Positions 9,909 through 18,030 of a stretch of 64,000 nucleotides of DNA are shown here, in pieces. The notes under the pieces are model-generated. The model did not search any database. It had not been told where the DNA came from and was given only the letters and a program-made list of their open reading frames with translations. The stretch is from NCBI RefSeq assembly GCF_000384155.1, contig NZ_KB913031.1, positions 806,001 to 870,000 on the forward strand, read 5' to 3'. Within the stretch, counting starts at the first letter, position 1; each line of letters opens with the position of its first letter. This DNA is from Methylophilus sp. 42 (GTDB lineage: Bacteria > Pseudomonadota > Gammaproteobacteria > Burkholderiales > Methylophilaceae). The translations under genes were made by a program, and so were the position numbers.

Positions 9909-11363
9909 ATGAAGCTTTATGTCTCGTTTGCCGCCCGCATACGCGCAATGATCGATGAAGGCGTACTGCGGCCAGGAGACAAGGTGTTCTCGGTGCGGCA
10001 AGCCAGTCAGAAGTACGGGCTCAGCATTAGCACGGTGTTGCGTGCCTATTTGCAACTGGAGCAGGATGGCATTATCAGCAGCCATCCACAATCAGGTTAC
10101 TACGTCACGCCGCGCAAGCGCTTGCAGCAAAAACAGGCGTCGCCATTGGCGAAAGATCTCAATTTATCTGAGGTAGATGCCAGCAAGCTGGTGCTCACTA
10201 CGCTTAAATCTATTCGCGAATTCGGTACCGTACCTTTGGGCTCTCCGTTCCCGGATCCACAGCTATTTCCACTCAAACGTATCCATCAATATGAAAAAGC
10301 CCTCACTGATGACGAGGGGGAATGGGGCGTGCTCAGCGATTTGCCGCCTGGCAACGAGATGTTGCGCCAGCAGATTGCCCGCCGTTACCTGGCTAATGGT
10401 ATGGATGTATCGCCGGACGACATCGTGATTACGCATGGCGCGACTGAAGCCATTACCTTATGCCTGCAGGCCGTGGCCAAGGCGGGTGACACGATTGCGC
10501 TGGAATCGCCAGGCTATTATGCGCTGGCGCATACCGTCGAGCGGCTGGGTATGAAAGTGGCCGAAATTCGTACCGATGCAGCATCTGGTATCGATCTGGA
10601 TGCCTTGCGTGCTGTGGCAGACAATGTACGTCTTTCGGCGGTAATCCTCACCACCAATTTCCAGAATCCGCTGGGATTTGTGATGCCTGACGAGAAAAAA
10701 CAGGCGTTAGTCGCATTTCTGGCGGAGCAGAATATTCCGTTGATTGAAGATGATGTGTATGGTGAACTGTACTTCAGTGACGAGCCCCCTTTGCCGGCCA
10801 AAGCCTTTGATCGCGCGGGCATGGTGTTGCATTGTTCGTCATTTTCCAAATCGCTGGCGCCAGGTTATCGCGTGGGTTGGACGGCGGCTGGCCGCTATCG
10901 GCAGGAAGTGGAGCGCCTGATGTTCCTCAATAGCCTGTCACTGACATCGGCACCGCAGATCGCGATTGCCAAGTTTATGCAGCGCGACAGCTTTGAGCAG
11001 CACCTCAGGCAGTTGCGCCATACACTGCGCTCGCAATATGTACTTATCCGCAATGTGATAGAGCAGAGTTTTCCGGCGGGCACGCAGTTGTCTGTGCCCA
11101 AAGGCGGTTATGTCATCTGGGTGAAATTGCCACCAGCACTGGATGCACTGGAGTTGTATCGTGCCGCGATCAACAATGGCATCACTGTGGCACCCGGGAC
11201 GATTTTCTCCCGTAAGAAAGAGCTTACCCACTATATCCGTCTTAATTTTAGCCATTTATGGACATTGGCGATTGAGCAGGCCGTGCGCGATGTTGGCGCA
11301 CTTGCGCGCGACATGCTGGCTGCGGAGAAGTCGGGCCCAGATAATATGCGGGGGAGTGAGTAG
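9909..11363 (+). CDS. MocR-type PLP-dependent transcriptional regulator
   Basis: The product is about 484 residues. An N-terminal GntR winged helix (about 1-75, with VFSVRQASQKYGLSISTVLR) is fused to an aminotransferase fold-type I domain. The latter has the PLP-lysine region in HCSSFSKSLAPGYRVGW, the LTTNFQNPLG aspartate/asparagine region and the LIEDDVYGEL motif. MocR proteins use bound PLP as a sensor to control vitamin or amino-acid genes. An alternative TTG lies at 9900. The target is unknown; ada follows on the same strand after about 107 bp. Confidence 0.88.
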   Translation: MKLYVSFAARIRAMIDEGVLRPGDKVFSVRQASQKYGLSISTVLRAYLQLEQDGIISSHPQSGYYVTPRKRLQQKQASPLAKDLNLSEVDASKLVLTTLKSIREFGTVPLGSPFPDPQLFPLKRIHQYEKALTDDEGEWGVLSDLPPGNEMLRQQIARRYLANGMDVSPDDIVITHGATEAITLCLQAVAKAGDTIALESPGYYALAHTVERLGMKVAEIRTDAASGIDLDALRAVADNVRLSAVILTTNFQNPLGFVMPDEKKQALVAFLAEQNIPLIEDDVYGELYFSDEPPLPAKAFDRAGMVLHCSSFSKSLAPGYRVGWTAAGRYRQEVERLMFLNSLSLTSAPQIAIAKFMQRDSFEQHLRQLRHTLRSQYVLIRNVIEQSFPAGTQLSVPKGGYVIWVKLPPALDALELYRAAINNGITVAPGTIFSRKKELTHYIRLNFSHLWTLAIEQAVRDVGALARDMLAAEKSGPDNMRGSE

Positions 11364-11470
11364 CCTGTCGTGAGTGTTGATCTTGATGCAATCAAATTCA
11401 ACCGCAAGCGTCGGAGTGTTTAGCGCTGCATGATGGTATATCGTTGAGGTCTCGAGTGGAGACGGCAAGC

Positions 11471-12544
11471 ATGGCAATTTCAAGCAGCATACAAGCACAG
11501 CAAACCCTGAGTGACCCACGTTGGCAGCAGGTCGTGGCACGCGACGCACAGGCAGATGGCAGCTTCTTTTATTCGGTTAAAACCACGGGTGTCTATTGTC
11601 GCCCATCTTGCGGCGCCAGGCAGGCGCGTCCGGAAAATGTGGCATTTCACGCCACCATCGCTGCCGCTGAGGCTGCCGGGTTCAGGCCATGCAAACGCTG
11701 CAAGCCCAGCCAGGCTGCGCTGGCAGATATTTATGCCGAAAAAGTAGCGCTGGCCTGTCGCTTGATAGACGCGGCCGAGACCAGTCCCAGTTTAACGCAA
11801 TTGGCTGAGCATGCCGGTTTAAGCCGGTTTCACTTTCATCGCGTATTTAAAGCCGTCACTGGCTTGACGCCCAAGGCCTATGTTGCAGCACACAAGGCGC
11901 AACGATTGCGCCAGCAGCTTGATGTCAACATGAAGGTGACCGATGCGATTTACGAAGCAGGCTATGGGTCAGGCAGCCGTTTTTATGAAACCTCCAGCCA
12001 GGCACTGGGCATGCGGCCTACGCAATATGTGCAAGGTGGCAAGCAGGTACCAATCCATTTCGCTTTGGCGCAGTGTTCCCTGGGCGCGGTGCTGGTGGCT
12101 CGGAGTGCCAAAGGCGTGTGTGCAATCTCCATGGGCGATGACGCCGGGTTGTTGTTAAATGCGTTGCAAGATAGGTTTCCTGCTGCAGTCTTGATAGGCG
12201 GCGATGCGGATTTTGAGGCTATGATTGCCAGCGTACTGGCTTTTATCGAGTCACCCAAACTCGGGTTGAATTTGCCGCTGGATATTCAGGGAACATTGTT
12301 TCAGCGGCGTGTCTGGCAGGCTTTATGCGAGATTCCCAGTGGAGAGACGGTGACCTATAGCATGCTTGCTGAGCGTATTGGTATGCCAAAAGCGGTACGG
12401 GCGGTGGCCAGTGCTTGCGCCGCGAATACGCTGGCTGTGGCGATTCCTTGTCATCGTGTCATTCGCCAGGACGGCTCGCTGTCTGGCTATCGTTGGGGCG
12501 TGGTGCGTAAACAGGCCCTGCTTGCAAAAGAGGCTGCTGACTGA
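11471..12544 (+). CDS. ada: bifunctional Ada: methylphosphotriester sensor, AraC regulator and O6-methylguanine methyltransferase
   Basis: From the ATG at 11471 (GGAGA at 11458-11462) the product is 357 residues, close to E. coli Ada. The N-terminal zinc domain has four cysteines in YCRPSCGAR and PCKRCKPSQ, which sense methylphosphotriesters. An AraC-type DNA-binding domain follows (LTQLAEHAGLSRFHFHRVFK). The C-terminal suicide methyltransferase has the active-site motif IPCHRVI. It repairs alkylated DNA and, once methylated, activates its own regulon. An upstream TTG at 11444 is a less likely start. Confidence 0.95.
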   Translation: MAISSSIQAQQTLSDPRWQQVVARDAQADGSFFYSVKTTGVYCRPSCGARQARPENVAFHATIAAAEAAGFRPCKRCKPSQAALADIYAEKVALACRLIDAAETSPSLTQLAEHAGLSRFHFHRVFKAVTGLTPKAYVAAHKAQRLRQQLDVNMKVTDAIYEAGYGSGSRFYETSSQALGMRPTQYVQGGKQVPIHFALAQCSLGAVLVARSAKGVCAISMGDDAGLLLNALQDRFPAAVLIGGDADFEAMIASVLAFIESPKLGLNLPLDIQGTLFQRRVWQALCEIPSGETVTYSMLAERIGMPKAVRAVASACAANTLAVAIPCHRVIRQDGSLSGYRWGVVRKQALLAKEAAD

Positions 12545-12581
12545 AGACTGTTGGGTGAGCTGGAGGATGCTTTTTCCCAGC

Positions 12582-13766
12582 CTAAAACTGATTATTCCAC
12601 TGTGTTAACCAGGTATTGGCAGTCGCCTGGTCCATCGGCCTGGCAAAGTAGTAACCTTGGGCATAGCGGCAGCCAAGCTCGCGCAAACCGATGGCGGCCA
12701 ACGTATTTTCTACACCTTCGGCAATGGTTTCCAGCCCCAGGCTTTCTGCCAGTTTGAGGGTGGAGGCGACTACCTTTCTCGATTTTGACGAGGTTTCCAT
12801 GGTGGTGACAAAGGATTTATCAATCTTGAGCTCGGTAAATGGCAGTTTGGCCAATTGCGCCATCGAGGAATAGCCGGTCCCGAAATCATCAATGCTCAGC
12901 TTGAAACCTTCGGTCCTGAGTTGAGAGAGAATTTGCTGTGCCTCTTCCGGGTCGTGCATGGTGGCGGTTTCTGTGAGTTCCAGAATGATTCTTTCCGGCG
13001 CCACCTCCAAAGATTGGCTGGCGTTGACCAATGCATTGGTGAGTAAGTGGTTTTTAATGCTTTTTGCCGAGATATTGAGTGAAAATGACAGCGTTTTGCT
13101 GAGTGATCGAATAAAATTGAATCCTGTTTCAATCACAATCTGCGTCAGCTGGTCAATTTGCCCGGTTTTTTCAGCCACGGGAATAAACAATTCGGGCAGC
13201 TTGATCCCCAGGGTCGGGTGTTTCCAGCGCAACAAACCTTCAAAGCCAATCACTTTCCCGCTGAGCAATTCAATTTGTGGCTGATAAAACAAGGTGAATT
13301 GGTCGTTACGGATGGCGTCATCAATGGTCGCAGCATCGACAATAAATGATTGGGCGCTCATATCGCTGCTGGTGTGCGCATGCAAGTCGACCGATACCTG
13401 GTCTGTTAGCAGGTTTCTCAATATGTGCTGGTGGAATGGCTGGTAGAGAATGCCGCGGATATTCAGGTTGTGCTCAATCGCCGCAAGTTGCGCGGCAGGC
13501 AGCGTGTCTGTACCAATGCCGCTACTTAAAATAATGGCTGATTGGCAATCCAGCTGGGCCAGGGTTTTTAATATCTCGATGCCATTGATGCTGGGCATGA
13601 CGATATCAATCGCCAGATGTGTGGGTTTCCAGGCTAAAAATGCATCAATAAACAGCGAGGCGTCGGCCAATATCCTGACTTCAAATCCCAGGCTTTGAGC
13701 TTCGCTGGCAATGATATTGGCATCCTGAGTATCATCATCCAGGATTAAAAGCGTGCTTGTACGCAT
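12582..13766 (-). CDS. response regulator with EAL phosphodiesterase domain
   Basis: The 394-residue product has an N-terminal receiver domain (about 1-120) with the acidic pocket LDDD and probable phospho-acceptor Asp in LAIDIVMPSINGIE. A C-terminal EAL domain follows (about 145-390). The signature reads EGLLRW rather than EALLRW. The other catalytic positions are present: NISAKS, ELTETATM, DDFGTGYSS, KIDKSF, AEGVEN and QGYYFARPM. It is therefore expected to hydrolyse c-di-GMP under phosphorylation control. No kinase is adjacent. It is convergent with ada and lies just downstream of a GGDEF-EAL gene on the same strand. Confidence 0.9.
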   Translation of the reverse strand: MRTSTLLILDDDTQDANIIASEAQSLGFEVRILADASLFIDAFLAWKPTHLAIDIVMPSINGIEILKTLAQLDCQSAIILSSGIGTDTLPAAQLAAIEHNLNIRGILYQPFHQHILRNLLTDQVSVDLHAHTSSDMSAQSFIVDAATIDDAIRNDQFTLFYQPQIELLSGKVIGFEGLLRWKHPTLGIKLPELFIPVAEKTGQIDQLTQIVIETGFNFIRSLSKTLSFSLNISAKSIKNHLLTNALVNASQSLEVAPERIILELTETATMHDPEEAQQILSQLRTEGFKLSIDDFGTGYSSMAQLAKLPFTELKIDKSFVTTMETSSKSRKVVASTLKLAESLGLETIAEGVENTLAAIGLRELGCRYAQGYYFARPMDQATANTWLTQWNNQF

Positions 13767-14038
13767 TGCGCAACCTCCTTTGTGATCTATTTAAATACTG
13801 ATGAATAGATCCCTGTTTGGTTCGATTGAGTATTGCAGGCGCTTAATGCAAAGCGCTTTCAGACATGTGGTACATGACATCGCAACGACGTATGCGATGG
13901 GTGGATGTGACGATTAAAGAATTGATATTAATATAGTTTTTGTCAAACAGGTAATTCTTATCAACTTTTAAGAGCCATGTGAGTTGAGCATGCGTACGGC
14001 GGTAGGCATTGAATGCCCGTAGAGGTGCTGGTCGCCGG

Positions 14039-15949
14039 TCAAGTGCTTGGAATGAGTTTAGCGTCGGCCAGATAGGCTTGCAACTGCGCTTTGGGCATGG
14101 GTTTGGCGAAGTAGTAGCCTTGAATCAACTGGCAGCCCATGGCTTGTAAAAAGCGCACCTGGCTTTCTGTTTCTGCGCCTTCGGCCACGCATTCCATATG
14201 CATGCCCTGACACAGCGTAAGAATCGAACGCACGATGGTTTGGCTGGTGGTATTGGTTTCAATATCCTTGACAAAGCTACGGTCAATTTTCAGTTTGTCC
14301 AGCGGCAGGTGCTGTACATGACTCAGGCTGGAATAGCCAGTGCCAAAATCATCCAGTGCCACTTTGGCGCCAGCCTTACGCAGCAGGCTGATATTTTCCC
14401 GCGCTGTTTCAAAGTCTTGTAACAAGGCGGTTTCGGTGATTTCAAATACAAAACGGTCAGGGCTGATCTGGCTGGTGTGCATCATGCGGATCAGTTCTTT
14501 AATCACGGCCTGGTTGGTGACGTCGTAAGCCGATAGATTGAATGACAGCCGCATTGTTTCTGGCCAGGTCGTCATTTCTGCCATTGAGCGGCTGAACATC
14601 AGTTTTGTGATGTCGGCAATCATGCCCAGGCTTTCTGCCACCGGGATAAACATGGCTGGTGAAACTGCGCCTATGGTGGGACTTTGCCAGCGGGCCAGGC
14701 TTTCAAACGCACATACCTCGTCCGCATCAATATCAATAATCGGTTGAAATACCGGATATAGCTCGGCATGGATATCTGCCGTGCGCAAGGCCTGGTCTAT
14801 GCGGTTCAAATGCATACGCTCTTGTTCCAGCGTCGCTGAGTAGATTTCCAGATTGCCACGGCCGGTGCGTTTAACGTGATACAAGGCAAAATCGGCATGC
14901 TCGTACAGGGTTTGTGCCGAGATATAGTCGTCGCAAATAATGCAGGCACCCATGGAGGCTTTAACGATAATGAGCAGGCCATCAATGCTGATAGGCTGTG
15001 AAATTGCCTGGTTAATCTCATGGGCGATTTGCTTGAGTGACGCGTGTTTATCGTCGGTGACCAGGTGGAAAGCGAACTCATCGCCACCCAGTCGGTAAAA
15101 CTGCACCTGGCCGGGCCTGACCTGCGCCAGCCGTTTGCCGACCTCAATCAACACCAGGTCGCCGATATGGTGGCCGTGCACATCATTGACCGGTTTGAAG
15201 TTATCAAGGTCCAGAATCCCCACCGCAAAACAGTCTTGCGTTTGCCTGGCCAGCGCCAGTTGTTGCTCTACTTGTACAAAAAACTGGCGTCGATTGGGCA
15301 ACTGCGTCAATACGTCCTGATTGGCCAGGCGCTGATTTTCTTTTAATAATGTTTGTGTTTCAAACGTGGCATTGACCCATTTATCGAACATGGTGGTGCT
15401 GCCACGCATGGTGATTAACATGCCCACTTCAAATACCATAATCAGCAAAGTCATCAAATGCGCGTGTTCAAAATCGCCACGATAAATACAGACGATGGCC
15501 GACGAAATCATCAGCAGGTTGTAGGCGTAAGCGGCCGGGCCCAGCTTGCTTAAAATAAACGCAAAGCAAAAGCCGTAAAGCGTATTGTGGAAAATCAGGA
15601 AGTAGTGACCGAAGGTGTCGGTGAGCGGGTAGAGATAAATGCTACGCCAGAAGGTGAAGAATCCAGCCAGGATAAAAACGATGGAGGCGATCTCCAGTCG
15701 TTTACGTATTTTGCCGATGGAAGGTCGTTCGTCGCGGTGCCAGAACCAGTACAGCAGCAGGCTGCAAACAATCAGCATCCTGATCAAGGGGGTGGCGATT
15801 GACAGCGACCAATGCACCTGGTCATTTAAAACGATCATTTGTATGCTGAGGGCACTAATCGCGGTGAAAAGTGCGACAGGCACATCTTCAAGCAGGCTGT
15901 TATAGCGCGCTCGCAATACTTCATGGCTGGTCGTTTTAAAAAATGACAT
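14039..15949 (-). CDS. membrane-bound GGDEF-EAL protein
   Basis: The 636-residue product has about six hydrophobic segments in residues 25-195, then a GGDEF domain (about 215-370; RLGGDEFAFHL intact). An EAL domain follows (about 390-625). Its signature is ESLARW, while DDFGTGYSS, KIDRSF, AEGAETE and QGYYFAKPM are present. Both cyclase and phosphodiesterase activities are possible; many such composites have one dominant activity. The sensory membrane part resembles no named sensor I can identify. It is divergent from the iron-type sigma gene at 16318. Confidence 0.9.
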   Translation of the reverse strand: MSFFKTTSHEVLRARYNSLLEDVPVALFTAISALSIQMIVLNDQVHWSLSIATPLIRMLIVCSLLLYWFWHRDERPSIGKIRKRLEIASIVFILAGFFTFWRSIYLYPLTDTFGHYFLIFHNTLYGFCFAFILSKLGPAAYAYNLLMISSAIVCIYRGDFEHAHLMTLLIMVFEVGMLITMRGSTTMFDKWVNATFETQTLLKENQRLANQDVLTQLPNRRQFFVQVEQQLALARQTQDCFAVGILDLDNFKPVNDVHGHHIGDLVLIEVGKRLAQVRPGQVQFYRLGGDEFAFHLVTDDKHASLKQIAHEINQAISQPISIDGLLIIVKASMGACIICDDYISAQTLYEHADFALYHVKRTGRGNLEIYSATLEQERMHLNRIDQALRTADIHAELYPVFQPIIDIDADEVCAFESLARWQSPTIGAVSPAMFIPVAESLGMIADITKLMFSRSMAEMTTWPETMRLSFNLSAYDVTNQAVIKELIRMMHTSQISPDRFVFEITETALLQDFETARENISLLRKAGAKVALDDFGTGYSSLSHVQHLPLDKLKIDRSFVKDIETNTTSQTIVRSILTLCQGMHMECVAEGAETESQVRFLQAMGCQLIQGYYFAKPMPKAQLQAYLADAKLIPST

Positions 15950-16230
15950 TGATTTTTTAGACTAATTATTGTCTTTTAGTGATCCAATATTAAGCATGCG
16001 CAGCCCGTTTTGATCTGGTAAACACAGCGCAATAAGCTTTCCAATTGTGGATTTGGTCTGGCAACAAACACTGGCAGCCGTTTTGTTGGCGGTATTTTTG
16101 CGCAGCCCGAGTCCGGCAGTGATTTTACTTTTATTTCAATATATTTAAATGGTTTATTGCAGCCATTTTTTATAAAAATGGTTGAAATGAACCGGGAGGA
16201 TTTGCCAGTTTTTAAATGCATTGACATTTT

Positions 16231-16249
16231 TTAATTGAGAATCAATCTC
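16231..16249 (+). promoter_or_regulatory. Fur-box-like site upstream of the first ECF sigma gene
   Basis: TTAATTGAGAATCAATCTC matches the 19-bp Fur consensus GATAATGATAATCATTATC at 13 positions by my count. It contains the palindrome ATTGAGAATCAAT. A possible -35 (TTGACA, 16221-16226) lies just upstream, so a repressor here could block transcription of the sigma gene at 16318. The rest of the 368-bp gap (15950-16317) is AT-rich and non-coding. Confidence 0.6.
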
Positions 16250-16317
16250 TTATTGAATCTCGTGGTGATGGCATGTGTTTTGCAATAATCAAACTATTCA
16301 AAGTAGGGTGGTGGAAT

Positions 16318-16818
16318 ATGAGCGAAACACTAGCTTGGTGCGGCATCGATTTAAAGTGGGCCTATACCGACGTCTTGCGTCGTATTGGTCGTCGCACGGC
16401 ATGTGTGCAGCGTGCCAAGGATATCTTGCACGATGCACTGGTTTTCTTTGCCGTGTCCAGCCATCCGGCACGTGAAGAATCACCTCAAGCTTACTTGAAT
16501 GGTATCGTCAACCATTTGCTGGTAGACGAGTTTCGCCACAGGACGCGGTTTGTCGACGAAGACCAGATTGACGAAGCCGCGCTGATTCTGGAATGCACGC
16601 CCGAGCAGTTGTATGAAACCCGGCAAAAGCTGCACCACTTGCAGCGAGTAGTCGACTTGTTACCAGAAAAATGCCGCCAGGTGTTCTGGCTCTATCATGT
16701 GGATGAGATGAAGCAACGCGAAATTGCCGTGCAGCTCAATATCAGTACCAATATGGTTGAGAAACACCTGATTCGTGCCATGCTGGATATCCGGGCGTTT
16801 CAACAGGCGATCCATTAA
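16318..16818 (+). CDS. FecI-like ECF sigma factor 1
   Basis: The 166-residue product has sigma region 2 (about 10-75; DILHDALVFF, YLNGIVNHLLVDEFRH) and region 4 (about 100-160; LLPEKCRQVFWLYHVDEMKQREIAVQL, seen in parts, and MVEKHLIRAM). I chose the ATG at 16318 because the paralogue at 42676 starts at the matching WCGI position. It is followed after 11 bp by a FecR gene and then an STN-containing receptor, the canonical surface-signalling order. It should direct transcription of receptor 1 and probably of other genes in the island. Confidence 0.92.
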   Translation: MSETLAWCGIDLKWAYTDVLRRIGRRTACVQRAKDILHDALVFFAVSSHPAREESPQAYLNGIVNHLLVDEFRHRTRFVDEDQIDEAALILECTPEQLYETRQKLHHLQRVVDLLPEKCRQVFWLYHVDEMKQREIAVQLNISTNMVEKHLIRAMLDIRAFQQAIH

Positions 16819-16829
16819 GCCTGCCGCCT

Positions 16830-17870
16830 ATGTCTAAACCGCTCACGTCCAAATCATCCACAGCTAAGTCGCTCACACTAAGTGAAATGGCTGCGCGCTG
16901 GTACTTGCGTATGCGTGAGCATGCGAACAATCAACGCGCTGCCGAGCATCAAGCGTTTGAGCAATGGCTGGCAGACGACCCGAGTCACGCTGCCGAATAC
17001 AACAGCTTCGCCCATGCCATGCGTCAGCTTGACTCAGCTGAGAGCTTGTCTAGCCTGGCAGATGCCGCTGAGCAGCAAGCGTTTCTGGCCAATGAAGCCC
17101 GCCGCAAAGCCAAACAACAGCGTTTGGCACAGCTGATGGTCGTCTGTTTTATTTGTATTGCTGGCTTTTTCTCGCATCAGCAATACCAGGTCTGGCAAGC
17201 TGCGCCGGTCATGCAGCTAGCCGCACAAAACCCGGTGGGGCAAATTGTCACTAAAACACTGGATGACGGCACCAAAGTCACTCTGAGTGCCAGGAGTGAT
17301 ATGGAAGTAACCTATTACCGCCACCAGCGCCATGTGCTGCTCAAAGAAGGCGAAGCCATTTTTGAAGTCACCAAAGATCCTGAACGGCCATTTGTGGTGG
17401 AAACAGACACTGCAAGAGTGACCGTATTGGGGACACGCTTTGCCGTCAACCGGCTGGAGCAACTAGTACGTGTGAGCGTCGATCACGGCCGTGTCAAAGT
17501 CGAACCCAGGCTTGAGGGGGATGCGATGCAAGCGGAAAGCCAGGCCCTGATTTCGCGTGAAATTACCAATGGCCAAGTGGCTGAAGTTTACCCTAACCAT
17601 GCCATGGTGCTGGTCAATCGCCCGGCCTCCGATGCCTTTGCCTTCCTTAAAGGGCGGCTGGTGTTTGATCGTGCCGATACCAGCGAAATTGCCTACACCG
17701 TTTCACGCTACCGCCAGAAACCGGTGCAGTCGCAAGGCAGGCAGGTACGCAATATTTCTGCAGATATCAATATTCAGGATATAGACCAGTTCCTGCGCGG
17801 CTTACCTAATATCGCTCCAGTCAAACTGCAAGATACCCCGCAGTACACACTGCTTCATTCTCAGCATTAG
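16830..17870 (+). CDS. FecR-type anti-sigma regulator 1
   Basis: The 346-residue product has an N-terminal cytoplasmic segment with EMAARWYLRMREHA and EHQAFEQWLADDPSH (the FecR N-terminal sigma-binding motif). One transmembrane helix lies at about 107-123. A periplasmic FecR domain follows (LDDGTKVTLSARSDMEV, EAIFEVTKDPERPFVVET, VTVLGTRFAVN). It senses the occupied receptor through its STN domain and regulates the sigma factor. It is about 45% similar by eye to the paralogue at 43191. A terminator follows. Confidence 0.92.
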   Translation: MSKPLTSKSSTAKSLTLSEMAARWYLRMREHANNQRAAEHQAFEQWLADDPSHAAEYNSFAHAMRQLDSAESLSSLADAAEQQAFLANEARRKAKQQRLAQLMVVCFICIAGFFSHQQYQVWQAAPVMQLAAQNPVGQIVTKTLDDGTKVTLSARSDMEVTYYRHQRHVLLKEGEAIFEVTKDPERPFVVETDTARVTVLGTRFAVNRLEQLVRVSVDHGRVKVEPRLEGDAMQAESQALISREITNGQVAEVYPNHAMVLVNRPASDAFAFLKGRLVFDRADTSEIAYTVSRYRQKPVQSQGRQVRNISADINIQDIDQFLRGLPNIAPVKLQDTPQYTLLHSQH

Positions 17871-17881
17871 TTTCATCCATC

Positions 17882-17904
17882 AAAGGCGCTTTTTTGGCGC
17901 CTTT
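17882..17904 (+). terminator. terminator after the first sigma/FecR pair
   Basis: An 8-bp stem (AAAGGCGC/GCGCCTTT) around TTTTTTG, then TCTCTT. It separates regulator transcription from receptor 1, which therefore needs its own promoter. Confidence 0.85.
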
Positions 17905-17957
17905 TCTCTTGGTTCCAACCGCTGCATTTTCCTTTTATTCAAAGACTCCAATCTTTA

Positions 17958-18000
17958 AATGTAAAGTTAAGTTAACAGCATCAGGTTTTTGCTGCGCTCA
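17958..18000 (+). promoter_or_regulatory. conserved 43-bp promoter-region motif, copy A (receptor 1)
   Basis: Blocks AATGTAAAGTT, GTTAA, CATCAGG, TTTTGC and CGC occur in the same order and spacing at 40376-40418 upstream of exbB. By my count 34 of 43 positions are identical. It lies 30 nt before the receptor start. The most economical reading is a promoter recognised by the island ECF sigma factor, possibly with an adjacent binding site. Confidence 0.7.
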
Positions 18001-18030
18001 CAGATGAGTCATAGGACAGGAGAAGAATCT

